From Candidatus Poseidoniaceae archaeon (GTDB taxonomy: Archaea; Thermoplasmatota; Poseidoniia; Poseidoniales; Poseidoniaceae): DNA of 64,000 nucleotides. The notes below the pieces were generated by a model. The model made no database searches, was not told the DNA's origin, and saw only the letters and a list, made by a program, of their open reading frames with translations. Shown piece by piece: positions 1-7,402 of the stretch. Each line of letters begins with the position of its first letter. Within the stretch, counting starts at the first letter, position 1. The position numbers were made by a program, and so were the translations under genes. Location of the stretch: NCBI GenBank assembly GCA_949372875.1, contig CASIAW010000008.1:1-64000 (forward strand), given 5' to 3'.

Positions 1-830
1 GGAAACTATGTTGTTGAACATCCTGCAGGTTCAGGTAATTTGTATGTTCCACTTGAATCCGGAGGCGTTTCCATCGGTGGAGGAGAGCCAGGCGTTGATA
101 CACACTGGGTCCTTTGCGATGGACAAGAACCCTCAACTCCAGGAAATCCTTGTGCAGGCCTAACAGTTGTTGGCGTTTGGGATTCTTCAATGAACGTCAC
201 ATCCGGTGAAATCTACGAATATCCTCTTGATTCAGGAATGTTTTACCAAGTCAATGCTGGCGGTCCATTCTGGAGCGTAAGTGCCCCAGATATCGATATG
301 GACGTATGGTCACCAATCGACTGTCCATGTAAGGAAACTTGGTCGGCAAATGGAGAACCAGCATGGGTTGCAAATACTGCTTATCCAGGAAACTATGTTG
401 TCGAACATCCAGCAGGTTCTGGTAATTTGTACATACCTTTGGAATCATTAGGAGTAAGCACAGGCGCTGGTGAACCTGGCGTTGATACGCACTGGGTTCT
501 CTGTAATGGAAACGGCGCAAATCCAGGACCTTGTGAAGGAATTACTACATCAGGCGTTTGGAACAGTACAACTATGGTTTCAGTTGGTGATATTTACGAA
601 TCCCCAGTAGCCTCAGGAATGTATTACCAAGTGACTCAAGTTGATCCAAACGGCATGGTCTCAACTGCCCCTGGCGAGGACCAAGACTACGAATTTTGGA
701 CGCCATATTCTTGCCCTTGTAAAACAACTTGGGTGGCAAATGGACAACCTGTATGGGATGATACAATCTCTTTCTATTCTGGTAATTATATCGTCGAATG
801 GCCTGCAAATTCAGGAATGCTTTACCTCTC
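1..830 (+). repeat. Long in-frame repeats inside the surface protein
   Basis: The segment beginning GGAAACTATGTTGT at base 1 recurs at about base 389 with few changes, and a more diverged copy lies near base 778. The spacing of about 388 bases encodes one pair of carbohydrate-binding-like modules. The first two copies are much closer to one another at DNA level than to the third, consistent with a recent duplication inside the gene. Confidence 0.7.
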
Positions 831-1023
831 TGAAGCCGGTGGGATAACCGGTGCAGGAGAGCCAGGAATTGATGGCCATTGGATTCTTTGCGAAGAAAGT
901 CTCGATGTCGTTCCAGAACCAATTGAACCCGAAACTGATTCTCTCCCGAGCCTCAGCGTCGCTCTTACCTTGTTAGGCATACTCTGTGCCTCCGCATTTG
1001 TAGGTCGAACTCGAGTTGACTGA
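1..1023 (+). CDS. Secreted surface protein with CBM5/12-like repeats, 5' end outside window
   Basis: The reading frame is open from base 1, so the start lies upstream of the window. Three repeats are visible. Each has a tryptophan-rich segment, a short G-N-Y-V-V-E-like strand, an aromatic L-Y-I/V-P strand, and a P-G-V-D-T-H-W-V-L-C end; the Cys pairs (C-P-C-K-x-T-W) recur between units. The W...Y..G..V...Y pattern resembles the small chitin/cellulose-binding modules of CBM families 5/12, so binding of an extracellular polysaccharide is an inference. The protein ends with an acidic linker (P-E-P-I-E-P-E-T-D), the stretch S-L-P-S-L-S, a hydrophobic helix of about 17 residues and a basic tip R-T-R, which looks like a C-terminal sorting or anchoring signal. 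No catalytic domain is visible in this part. DNA repeats match: bases 1-50 and 389-438 are nearly identical. Confidence 0.7.
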   Translation, partial: GNYVVEHPAGSGNLYVPLESGGVSIGGGEPGVDTHWVLCDGQEPSTPGNPCAGLTVVGVWDSSMNVTSGEIYEYPLDSGMFYQVNAGGPFWSVSAPDIDMDVWSPIDCPCKETWSANGEPAWVANTAYPGNYVVEHPAGSGNLYIPLESLGVSTGAGEPGVDTHWVLCNGNGANPGPCEGITTSGVWNSTTMVSVGDIYESPVASGMYYQVTQVDPNGMVSTAPGEDQDYEFWTPYSCPCKTTWVANGQPVWDDTISFYSGNYIVEWPANSGMLYLSEAGGITGAGEPGIDGHWILCEESLDVVPEPIEPETDSLPSLSVALTLLGILCASAFVGRTRVD

Positions 1024-1066
1024 GATATCGAACAGATATTTCGTGTCAAATTGAAGGGTTGTAGTC

Positions 1067-3124
1067 TTGAAGGATGAACTGCTCCGCAAGAATATGGCCG
1101 ACCCAATCCGCACCGAGCCTATCGGTAATGTCGATGATGCCGAAGCGCTTGATCCGGCTCAACTCGGCTTCATGTGTGGTATTGAGGTTCACCAACAACT
1201 CGCAACAGGCAAACTTCATTCTCGCCAACCCGGAGTTCTTTATGATGTTACAATTGACACTGTTCCGGTGCAGTGGAGTCGATACAATCGCCGTTTGCGA
1301 GCAGCCCGTGGCGAAGGTGGAGCCGTTGATATTGCAGCGCGCTTTGAAACACGACGAAACCGTTCTTTCGTCTACGTCCAATCGCCGAATGCCGGTCTTA
1401 TCGAATTGGATGAGCAACCACCCCTACCGCACGACGAGGATGCCATTTCTATCGCATTAACCGTCTCCGCATTGCTTGAGGCAAAGCCCGTAACTCTTCT
1501 TCAAACAATGAGAAAAACAGTTGTCGATGGTTCAAACACCAGCGGCTTTCAACGTACTTCATTGGTCTCCATCGATGGGGTTTTGCAGACGGACACCGCA
1601 CCGGTCGGCATTGATGTTCTGTGCCTTGAAGAGGACAGTGCTCGTAAACTTGACACCGTCTCAACAGGCGATGGAGAACAAGTCATCTACAATCTTGACC
1701 GACTGGGATTGCCTTTGATTGAAATCGCAACAGCACCTGATGTCCTTACTCCAGAGCATGCAAAAGAAACTTCGATGGCACTTGGAAGATGCTTGCGCCA
1801 AACACGTCAAGTTCGAAGAGGGCTCGGTAGTATCCGGCAAGATCTCAATGTGTCGCTTGCATGTGGCGACCGTGTTGAAATCAAAGGTTGTCAAGATTTG
1901 TCATGGATTCCTCGAATTATTCGACTTGAAATGTCACGGCAATTACATTTCTATCGGCTCGCAAATGAATTACGAGACATTACCTCCTCCCCACCTCTTC
2001 CTCCAGACCGGAGAAGTGACGATTCCTCAATGGAAGCGGATGTTGCGAAAGCAGTTGCTGATTTTCTTCCACTCAGCTTGAAAGATGTGAGTGAATGCTT
2101 TTCTTCCTGTGAATCAAAAATGGTTCAGAATGGTTTGAGTTCGGGTTCGCTTATGCTTTCACTTCCACTCCCTGGACTTGCTGGAAAATTCGGCACGAAA
2201 TCATCAGACAAAGAAGGTGCACAAATGCCCCGTCTCGGCCGAGAATTGGCTGGTGCGGCTAAACTTGCTGGCGTCAAAGGGGTCTTCCATTCTGATGAAT
2301 TACCTGCCTATGGAATTGAAGAAGAACATGTTGAAGCGGTTCGCCACCAACTTTCTCTTCGTCCAAACGATGGTTTTGTTCTGTGCTTAGCACCCCAATG
2401 GCAAGCAGAACTCGCTCTTGAGAGCGTTCTTTCTCGAGCGAGAATGGCTTGGCACCGTATCCCACAAGAAGTTCGAAATGTCGTTATCAAGAAAGGCGCT
2501 CCTGATGATGGAACTACATCTCCAATGCGTCCACTTCCAGGCGGTGCCCGGATGTATCCGGAAACAGATGTACCCGTTTTTCCAATTACTTCTCAAAGAT
2601 GGCAACAAATCCTTGAAGCATTACCTATGACGGATGTTGAACGCAAGGAAAGAATTTCTCAATACGAAGTATCCGATGACCAAGCAAGCCAATTACTCGC
2701 ACGTGAACTCGATGATGTGTATGTTCTCTATGCATCTCAATTACCACACAAAGGCTGGGCAAGTGTTGTTTTGGAAAACGATCATGCTGACCCCGAACTT
2801 TGTGCCAACGTCATGGCAGTCAAGGAAGCGGGGCTCATCACTCGAGAATCGATGAATGAAGTCATTGAACACTTTAGAGGTCAATCTCCTACCAGTTCGC
2901 AGATTGCTGAGTATGGTGAAGCAAACGGACTCAAACCCGCCGATGAAGGAGATTTAGGCGCAGTTATCCAAGCCATCGTTGAAGAGCGTGCCGACTTTGT
3001 CAGAGAGCGAGGTATGGGCGCAATGGGCCCCTTGATGGGCGTTGTAATGCAAGCAGTTGGCGCTGCTGACGGTAAAGTCGTCAGCGCTCTACTCCGTGAA
3101 GCAATACAGAAAATTTCGGAGTGA
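1067..3124 (+). CDS. gatE: Glu-tRNA(Gln) amidotransferase subunit E
   Basis: GatE is the tRNA-binding and kinase-like subunit of the archaeal GatDE enzyme, which converts Glu-tRNA(Gln) to Gln-tRNA(Gln). The N-terminal G-I-E-V-H-Q-Q-L motif (about residue 38), the D-G-S-N-T-S-G-F-Q-R-T segment (about 152-162), C-L-E-E-D-S-A-R, and the I-R-Q-D-L-N-V-S motif belong to the GatB/GatE catalytic core. The C-terminal E-R-G-M-G-A-M-G-P-L-M-G signature (about 647) belongs to the YqeY-like tRNA-binding tail. The length of 685 residues is a little above the usual 620-640. The start is TTG 1067 with GAAGGG 8 bases upstream; ATG 1094 is an alternative. GatD, the obligate partner that supplies ammonia, is not in this window. 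The stop overlaps the next gene by four bases (GTGA). Confidence 0.96.
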   Translation: MKDELLRKNMADPIRTEPIGNVDDAEALDPAQLGFMCGIEVHQQLATGKLHSRQPGVLYDVTIDTVPVQWSRYNRRLRAARGEGGAVDIAARFETRRNRSFVYVQSPNAGLIELDEQPPLPHDEDAISIALTVSALLEAKPVTLLQTMRKTVVDGSNTSGFQRTSLVSIDGVLQTDTAPVGIDVLCLEEDSARKLDTVSTGDGEQVIYNLDRLGLPLIEIATAPDVLTPEHAKETSMALGRCLRQTRQVRRGLGSIRQDLNVSLACGDRVEIKGCQDLSWIPRIIRLEMSRQLHFYRLANELRDITSSPPLPPDRRSDDSSMEADVAKAVADFLPLSLKDVSECFSSCESKMVQNGLSSGSLMLSLPLPGLAGKFGTKSSDKEGAQMPRLGRELAGAAKLAGVKGVFHSDELPAYGIEEEHVEAVRHQLSLRPNDGFVLCLAPQWQAELALESVLSRARMAWHRIPQEVRNVVIKKGAPDDGTTSPMRPLPGGARMYPETDVPVFPITSQRWQQILEALPMTDVERKERISQYEVSDDQASQLLARELDDVYVLYASQLPHKGWASVVLENDHADPELCANVMAVKEAGLITRESMNEVIEHFRGQSPTSSQIAEYGEANGLKPADEGDLGAVIQAIVEERADFVRERGMGAMGPLMGVVMQAVGAADGKVVSALLREAIQKISE

Positions 3125-4809
3125 TTCACGTGTATCGGCGCTTCCTAGCGTTGCTGTTCATCAGCCTCTTCCTTCTGCCCCTCGCGACTGCTCAAGAGGA
3201 ATCGAATACTTGGGAAGTGAGCAATTCTCTGGCATGGGAGCATAATTTTGAATCTGGATTTATTTCGACGTCACCAATCTTTACCGGCGAACTGATACTT
3301 GTTCGAACTTCAGGCAACGGTGAGCCGGCAGTAACTGCTTTTGGAGTAAATGGGGAGATGGTTTGGCATCACTTTAACAACGCCTCAACCAATAATGATA
3401 TGTCTCCACTTCTCCATGTGTCGGCAGGTGAGGGTCCATGTGGCACTTGGCAGGAAATGGTTCTCGTTGGATGGAGCGATGGTCAAATACAAGCCCTCAA
3501 CCCTTCAAATGGAGATTTGATTTGGTCTATTCAATCAGAAGTCCGCGGCTGGGGTGTGACTGGAGAATTGGCTCTTGATGGTGAGTTTGTTCTCGTCCCT
3601 ACGCGTCAAGGTCTCGGAAAATACTGCTTAGCGGACGGCCAAGAGCAATGGTGGACACAAACCAACCTTGCTTGGAGAAATGGAGTGGCGGTTACAGAGA
3701 CGGGCTATTTTCTTGGTGATGAATACGGCAAACTATGGCACGTCGACAGAGCAGGTAGCGCTACAGGATATGCCCTACAACTCGGAAAGATTCGCCACGC
3801 ACCCCTTGTCACAGATGCCGGACTTGTCATCCATGCCCAAGCTGCTCAAGAGAGTACTGTGGCTGTTGTCAATGCCGCTAATGGGCTTGTGACTCAACAA
3901 TTTACTGCGGGCCCGTCTCCCGCAGTTCCAACATCCCGTGGACAGTTTGTAGTAACAGGTGACTCCTCTTCGATTCGAATATTCCAGTGTACATCAGTGT
4001 GTGAGCCGGTTGACGAAGTTCCATTCCATACCAACGGGGAAATGAACTGGTTTGAAAATGGAATGTTGCTTCTGCCATCGAATATTCCCGAATCCAAATG
4101 GGGCCTTTTTTCCTTTGATGGGCTTGATAATTTATCCTATACCGAACTTGACATTGGCCTCTATGGCTACGGTACATCTTCCGCTATGCAGTATGTTCAC
4201 GATGGAACAACATATACTGCATTTGGCAACGATCAATCTTTGTTACGGGTTTTTAGTGGATACAAAGCCGAAGAAACTTCTCTTGTTGATGAATTCGATT
4301 GGGGTGTTCAAGGACTTGTTTTCATCTTGTTTATCTTGATTGGCTCCTCTACAGTTCTCTTCCTTAACGGCAAGTTTGACTGGTTTTTACGAACTTCAAG
4401 TCTTTTTATCCTCATCATTTTCATTCTCCTTTTACCCAATCTTTCATCTCAATGGTCCAAGACCGTCGATGAGCAATTTCCTGTAGAGGCGATTCCCGAG
4501 CAATGGAATGAACAGTGGCCAGATACGTGGATGGGCACTCAAATCGTCATCATTGAACTCAATGGCGAGGAGCATGCAATCGGTGGAATTGTAGGGCATA
4601 GTGATGTGTATTCGCTGACCATGGATGCTTGTAATGAACTTGATTTTGAAGTGGCGAGTGAACCAACAGAACTGGGATATTACATCAAATCGATTCATGG
4701 CGTTGAAGCAAATGGATGGGAATTCTTTGTCGATGGTTCGAAAGGTATCGTTTCTGCAGATAATTCAGACATTCAGGCAACCTCGATTGTTCGCTGGACG
4801 CCGGTATAA
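3121..4809 (+). CDS. Secreted PQQ-type beta-propeller protein with two membrane helices
   Basis: The protein starts with a signal peptide (hydrophobic L-A-L-L-F-I-S-L-F-L-L-P-L-A-T-A, then Q-E-E). Residues about 25-390 carry blade-like repeats such as G-E-M-V-W-H-H, N-G-D-L-I-W-S-I and D-G-Q-E-Q-W-W, typical of PQQ/BamB-like propellers. Two transmembrane helices follow (about 396-417 and 420-442), and then a short C-terminal globular part of about 120 residues. Most of the protein should lie outside the cell. No catalytic residues or quinone-binding set could be assigned, so I regard it as a structural or binding propeller. It begins with GTG 3121, overlapping the gatE stop by four bases, so the two are probably co-transcribed although no functional link is evident. 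Confidence 0.75.
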   Translation: MIHVYRRFLALLFISLFLLPLATAQEESNTWEVSNSLAWEHNFESGFISTSPIFTGELILVRTSGNGEPAVTAFGVNGEMVWHHFNNASTNNDMSPLLHVSAGEGPCGTWQEMVLVGWSDGQIQALNPSNGDLIWSIQSEVRGWGVTGELALDGEFVLVPTRQGLGKYCLADGQEQWWTQTNLAWRNGVAVTETGYFLGDEYGKLWHVDRAGSATGYALQLGKIRHAPLVTDAGLVIHAQAAQESTVAVVNAANGLVTQQFTAGPSPAVPTSRGQFVVTGDSSSIRIFQCTSVCEPVDEVPFHTNGEMNWFENGMLLLPSNIPESKWGLFSFDGLDNLSYTELDIGLYGYGTSSAMQYVHDGTTYTAFGNDQSLLRVFSGYKAEETSLVDEFDWGVQGLVFILFILIGSSTVLFLNGKFDWFLRTSSLFILIIFILLLPNLSSQWSKTVDEQFPVEAIPEQWNEQWPDTWMGTQIVIIELNGEEHAIGGIVGHSDVYSLTMDACNELDFEVASEPTELGYYIKSIHGVEANGWEFFVDGSKGIVSADNSDIQATSIVRWTPV

Positions 4810-4850
4810 TCTAGGTAAGCCTCAAATCATCAGCCCCCTTGGGTCGAAAC

Positions 4851-5510
4851 ATGTTCCAAGCAATGGGAGTACACGGCCCCACTCTTTCACCACTCGCTGG
4901 TTTGTTGCTGGATGTCGTTTTGCTTGCCAGTGCGTTTCTCCTTTTGGCTAAACCCACCAAGCGACCTATTTACGATTCATTATTCATGATTACCCTGGTT
5001 CTTTCCGTCTCACTTCTCCGTGTCGTCATGCAACCTCTCCCCAATGTTCAGCCAGTCACGGTTGCTGCTCTCTTGGTCGGTGCCCAACTTGGCGCTCGCC
5101 GAGGTGCTGCATTCGCAGTTCTTGTCGCCATGATTTCAAACTTCTTTATCGGCGATGGGTGGTGGACCGTTTTCCAAGCAGCAGGTTGGGCAAGCATCGC
5201 TTTTGCCGGTTCCCGTCTTCATCTGGTTTCTTCGTCTGGACTTAATCTCGGGCGTGCATGCATGGCTTCTCTGGTTGCTGCTTTCTGGTTTGACTTCATC
5301 GTTTCATTCTCAATCATTAATGGAACGTTTGGCTTGAGCGAATTCATCATCTATCTCGGCCATGGCTTGCCTTTTGATTTCCTTCATGCGATTGGTAACT
5401 TGACCTTCATGGTCTGGCTCGGCACATGGTTCTACAATATTCTTGAAGAAGAACCAACGCTCGAAGAAATTGAATTTACGGTGGTGAACAGCCATGGTAT
5501 CGACGGTTGA
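4851..5510 (+). CDS. ECF-transporter S-component-like membrane protein
   Basis: This is a hydrophobic protein of 219 residues with about six membrane helices. The pattern P-N-V-Q-P-V-T-V-A-A-L-L-V-G-A-Q-L-G, then M-I-S-N-F-F-I-G-D-G-W-W-T-V-F-Q-A-A-G-W-A, is the shape seen in substrate-binding S components of energy-coupling-factor vitamin transporters: N-x-x-P at a helix start, then S-N-x-x-x-G-x-G-x-W and a Q-x-x-x-W helix. The substrate cannot be told from the sequence. The EcfA/EcfT energising subunits are not in this window. ATG 4851 is preferred over TTG 4839 (no clear Shine-Dalgarno for either). Its end overlaps the pth2 reading frame at 5494. Confidence 0.65.
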   Translation: MFQAMGVHGPTLSPLAGLLLDVVLLASAFLLLAKPTKRPIYDSLFMITLVLSVSLLRVVMQPLPNVQPVTVAALLVGAQLGARRGAAFAVLVAMISNFFIGDGWWTVFQAAGWASIAFAGSRLHLVSSSGLNLGRACMASLVAAFWFDFIVSFSIINGTFGLSEFIIYLGHGLPFDFLHAIGNLTFMVWLGTWFYNILEEEPTLEEIEFTVVNSHGIDG

Positions 5511-5862
5511 TGAGCCCTCGATGGTACTTATCGTCCGCCATGACTTGAAAATGTCAGCCGGTAAAGTCGCCGTTCAATGCTCACATGCAGCGGTGTCTTG
5601 TACTCTGAATGCTCGTAAAACCCACGCTCGTCTTGTAGAGCGATGGCGGAATGCAGGTGCTCGAAAAATTTGTCTACGTGCTGATGATTTAGCAACATTG
5701 CAGCGTCTTGCAGGCCAAGCTCAATCGGCTGGACTCGTTACACACCTGGTAAAAGATGCAGGCCATACGGAGGTTACTCCAGGGACGATTACAGTTCTCG
5801 GAATTGGCCCTGCTCCCCGCCGTGCAATCGATGCGCTCGTTTCTGAGTTGAAACCCTATTAG
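5494..5862 (+). CDS. pth2: Peptidyl-tRNA hydrolase, Pth2 family (copy 1)
   Basis: Pth2 releases peptides from prematurely dropped peptidyl-tRNA in archaea and eukaryotes. The whole protein of 122 residues is the Pth2 fold. It has R-H-D-L-K-M-S-A-G-K-V-A-V-Q-C-S-H-A at the N-terminus (the catalytic-site Lys and the Q-x-x-H-A helix) and K-D-A-G-H-T-E-V-T-P-G-T-I-T-V-L-G-I-G-P at the end (catalytic Asp and Thr). ATG 5521, beginning M-V-L-I-V-R-H-D, is an equally plausible start and would remove the overlap with the upstream membrane gene. A second, diverged pth2 follows 8 bases downstream. This copy keeps the canonical Asp in R-x-D-L-K and so looks like the housekeeping enzyme. Confidence 0.93.
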   Translation: MVSTVDEPSMVLIVRHDLKMSAGKVAVQCSHAAVSCTLNARKTHARLVERWRNAGARKICLRADDLATLQRLAGQAQSAGLVTHLVKDAGHTEVTPGTITVLGIGPAPRRAIDALVSELKPY

Positions 5863-5870
5863 GTGAGTAT

Positions 5871-6287
5871 ATGGGTTTTCGTTCCTTTTTACACCGGCTC
5901 ACAGCCCCTACTCCAATTGGAGAAAGACCTGATGGCGCCTGTAAAATGGTCTGTGTTGTAAATCATGGATTGAAAATGGGAAAAGGGAAAATCGCAGCCC
6001 AGGTCGGCCATGGAGCGGTCATGGCTACCATGAAAGCTGGGTCGGAGAAGCCAATGTATCTCGAGCAATGGTTTTCTACAGGACAGAAAAAAGTCTGCCT
6101 CAAAGGCCTTGATGCCGAACATCTCCTCGAACTTGAGAGACGAGCAATAGCAGTTGGCATTTCTACCACCCTGGTTCATGATGCAGGACATACTCAAATC
6201 CCAAGTGGCTCACTCACCGTACTGGCTCTCGGCCCGGATTTAGACACACTTCTCGAAGAGGTTACGGGCAATCTGAAATTACTCTAA
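5871..6287 (+). CDS. Peptidyl-tRNA hydrolase, Pth2 family (copy 2, diverged)
   Basis: A second Pth2 domain fills residues about 25-138. It has C-V-V-N-H-G-L-K-M-G-K-G-K-I-A-A-Q-V-G-H-G-A and H-D-A-G-H-T-Q-I-P-S-G-S-L-T-V-L-A-L-G-P, so the catalytic Lys, Asp and Thr positions are kept. It differs from copy 1 in having N-H-G-L where copy 1 has R-H-D-L. It also carries an N-terminal extension of about 25 residues (M-G-F-R-S-F-L-H-R-L-T-A-P) that is basic and amphipathic. GGTGA lies just before ATG 5871. The two copies share a frame-wise layout but not close sequence, so the duplication looks old. Activity on peptidyl-tRNA is likely but not shown. Confidence 0.88.
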   Translation: MGFRSFLHRLTAPTPIGERPDGACKMVCVVNHGLKMGKGKIAAQVGHGAVMATMKAGSEKPMYLEQWFSTGQKKVCLKGLDAEHLLELERRAIAVGISTTLVHDAGHTQIPSGSLTVLALGPDLDTLLEEVTGNLKLL

Positions 6288-6330
6288 GCGGCTCCATCGA
6301 TTTGATGAAGAGTGGCGTTTTGCCGGTAAC

Positions 6331-7371
6331 ATGCGTGACTATCCATCAGACCGCGTTGACCTACGTTCCGATACCGTAACTCAACCGACCCCATTAATGC
6401 GTGAGGCGATGAATAACGCTGCTGTTGGCGATGATGTGCTGGGGGATGACCCCACTGTTACGCAATTGGAACAGCGTCTAGCAGCCATGTGCGGCAAAGA
6501 AGCAGGTTTGTTTGTCCCTTCAGGAACTATGTCAAATGCTATTGCTTTACGTGCTCATACTTCGCCAGGTGACGAAATTATTACCGCCAAGAACAGCCAC
6601 ATTTACCTCTACGAAGGTGGAGGTTACGCAGCACTTTGTGGAGCATCGATTGCTTTGGTCGACGTTCATGGAGGTTTGATGAGGGTAGAAGACGTTGAAC
6701 AAGCGATACGTAAGCAAGCAGGCTCTCTCTCTCACTATCCAGACGGTTCATTGGTCTGTGTTGAAAACACTTCAAACAGAGGGGGCGGCGCTTGTTACCC
6801 ACAACAAACCCTTGACGAAATTGCAGCTCTTGCCAAAGCCAACGATTGTGCAACTCATATGGACGGTGCTCGAATCTTCAATGCCGCTATCGCCACCAAT
6901 ACTCCTGTCGACCGTATGGTTCGAGATTACGATTCGGTCTCGATTTGTTTTTCCAAAGGCCTTGGTGCCCCTGTAGGTTCGGTTCTTGTCGGTTCTTCAA
7001 AATTCATTGCTCGCGCCCATCGCTGGAGAAAGATGTTCGGAGGTGGAATGCGACAGGCAGGCATTCTTGCTGCAGCGTGCTTGTATGCTCTTGACCATAA
7101 CATCGAACGCCTTGAAGACGACCACCGAAGGACCATGGTATTAGCAGAAGCAATACAGGGTATCGATGGATTTGAAGTTGATATGCAAACAGTGGAGACC
7201 AACATGGTTTATTTCCAATCCGAAGTACCGGCAACTCAGGTGATGGAAAAACTCCAACGTTCGGGCATTGATGTCATGGATATTCAACCACATGCATGCC
7301 GAATCGTCGTACATTTACACATCACTGATGAAGATATCAATCGTATCGTTGATACATTTGAATCCATGTGA
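6331..7371 (+). CDS. ltaE: Low-specificity L-threonine aldolase (PLP-dependent)
   Basis: The enzyme cleaves L-threonine or L-allo-threonine to glycine and acetaldehyde. The N-terminal R-V-D-L-R-S-D-T-V-T-Q-P-T segment, G-D-D-V-L-G-D-D-P-T, the K-E-A-G-L-F-V-P-S-G-T-M-S-N cofactor loop, H-M-D-G-A-R and S-I-C-F-S-K-G-L-G-A-P (K209, the Schiff-base lysine) are the family signatures in the expected order. The length of 346 residues is normal. It follows the second pth2 by 43 bases and precedes the unknown 794-residue gene by 31 bases, all on one strand. Confidence 0.95.
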   Translation: MRDYPSDRVDLRSDTVTQPTPLMREAMNNAAVGDDVLGDDPTVTQLEQRLAAMCGKEAGLFVPSGTMSNAIALRAHTSPGDEIITAKNSHIYLYEGGGYAALCGASIALVDVHGGLMRVEDVEQAIRKQAGSLSHYPDGSLVCVENTSNRGGGACYPQQTLDEIAALAKANDCATHMDGARIFNAAIATNTPVDRMVRDYDSVSICFSKGLGAPVGSVLVGSSKFIARAHRWRKMFGGGMRQAGILAAACLYALDHNIERLEDDHRRTMVLAEAIQGIDGFEVDMQTVETNMVYFQSEVPATQVMEKLQRSGIDVMDIQPHACRIVVHLHITDEDINRIVDTFESM

Positions 7372-7402
7372 GAGTTATATATCCTCGAAAACCAATCAAG
7401 GT

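Noticed and set aside
1033-1043. CAGATATTTCG before gatE, repeated at 12172-12182 before addB
   Set aside because: An 11-base match at different distances from the starts, with no symmetry. It is A/T-rich and may be chance.
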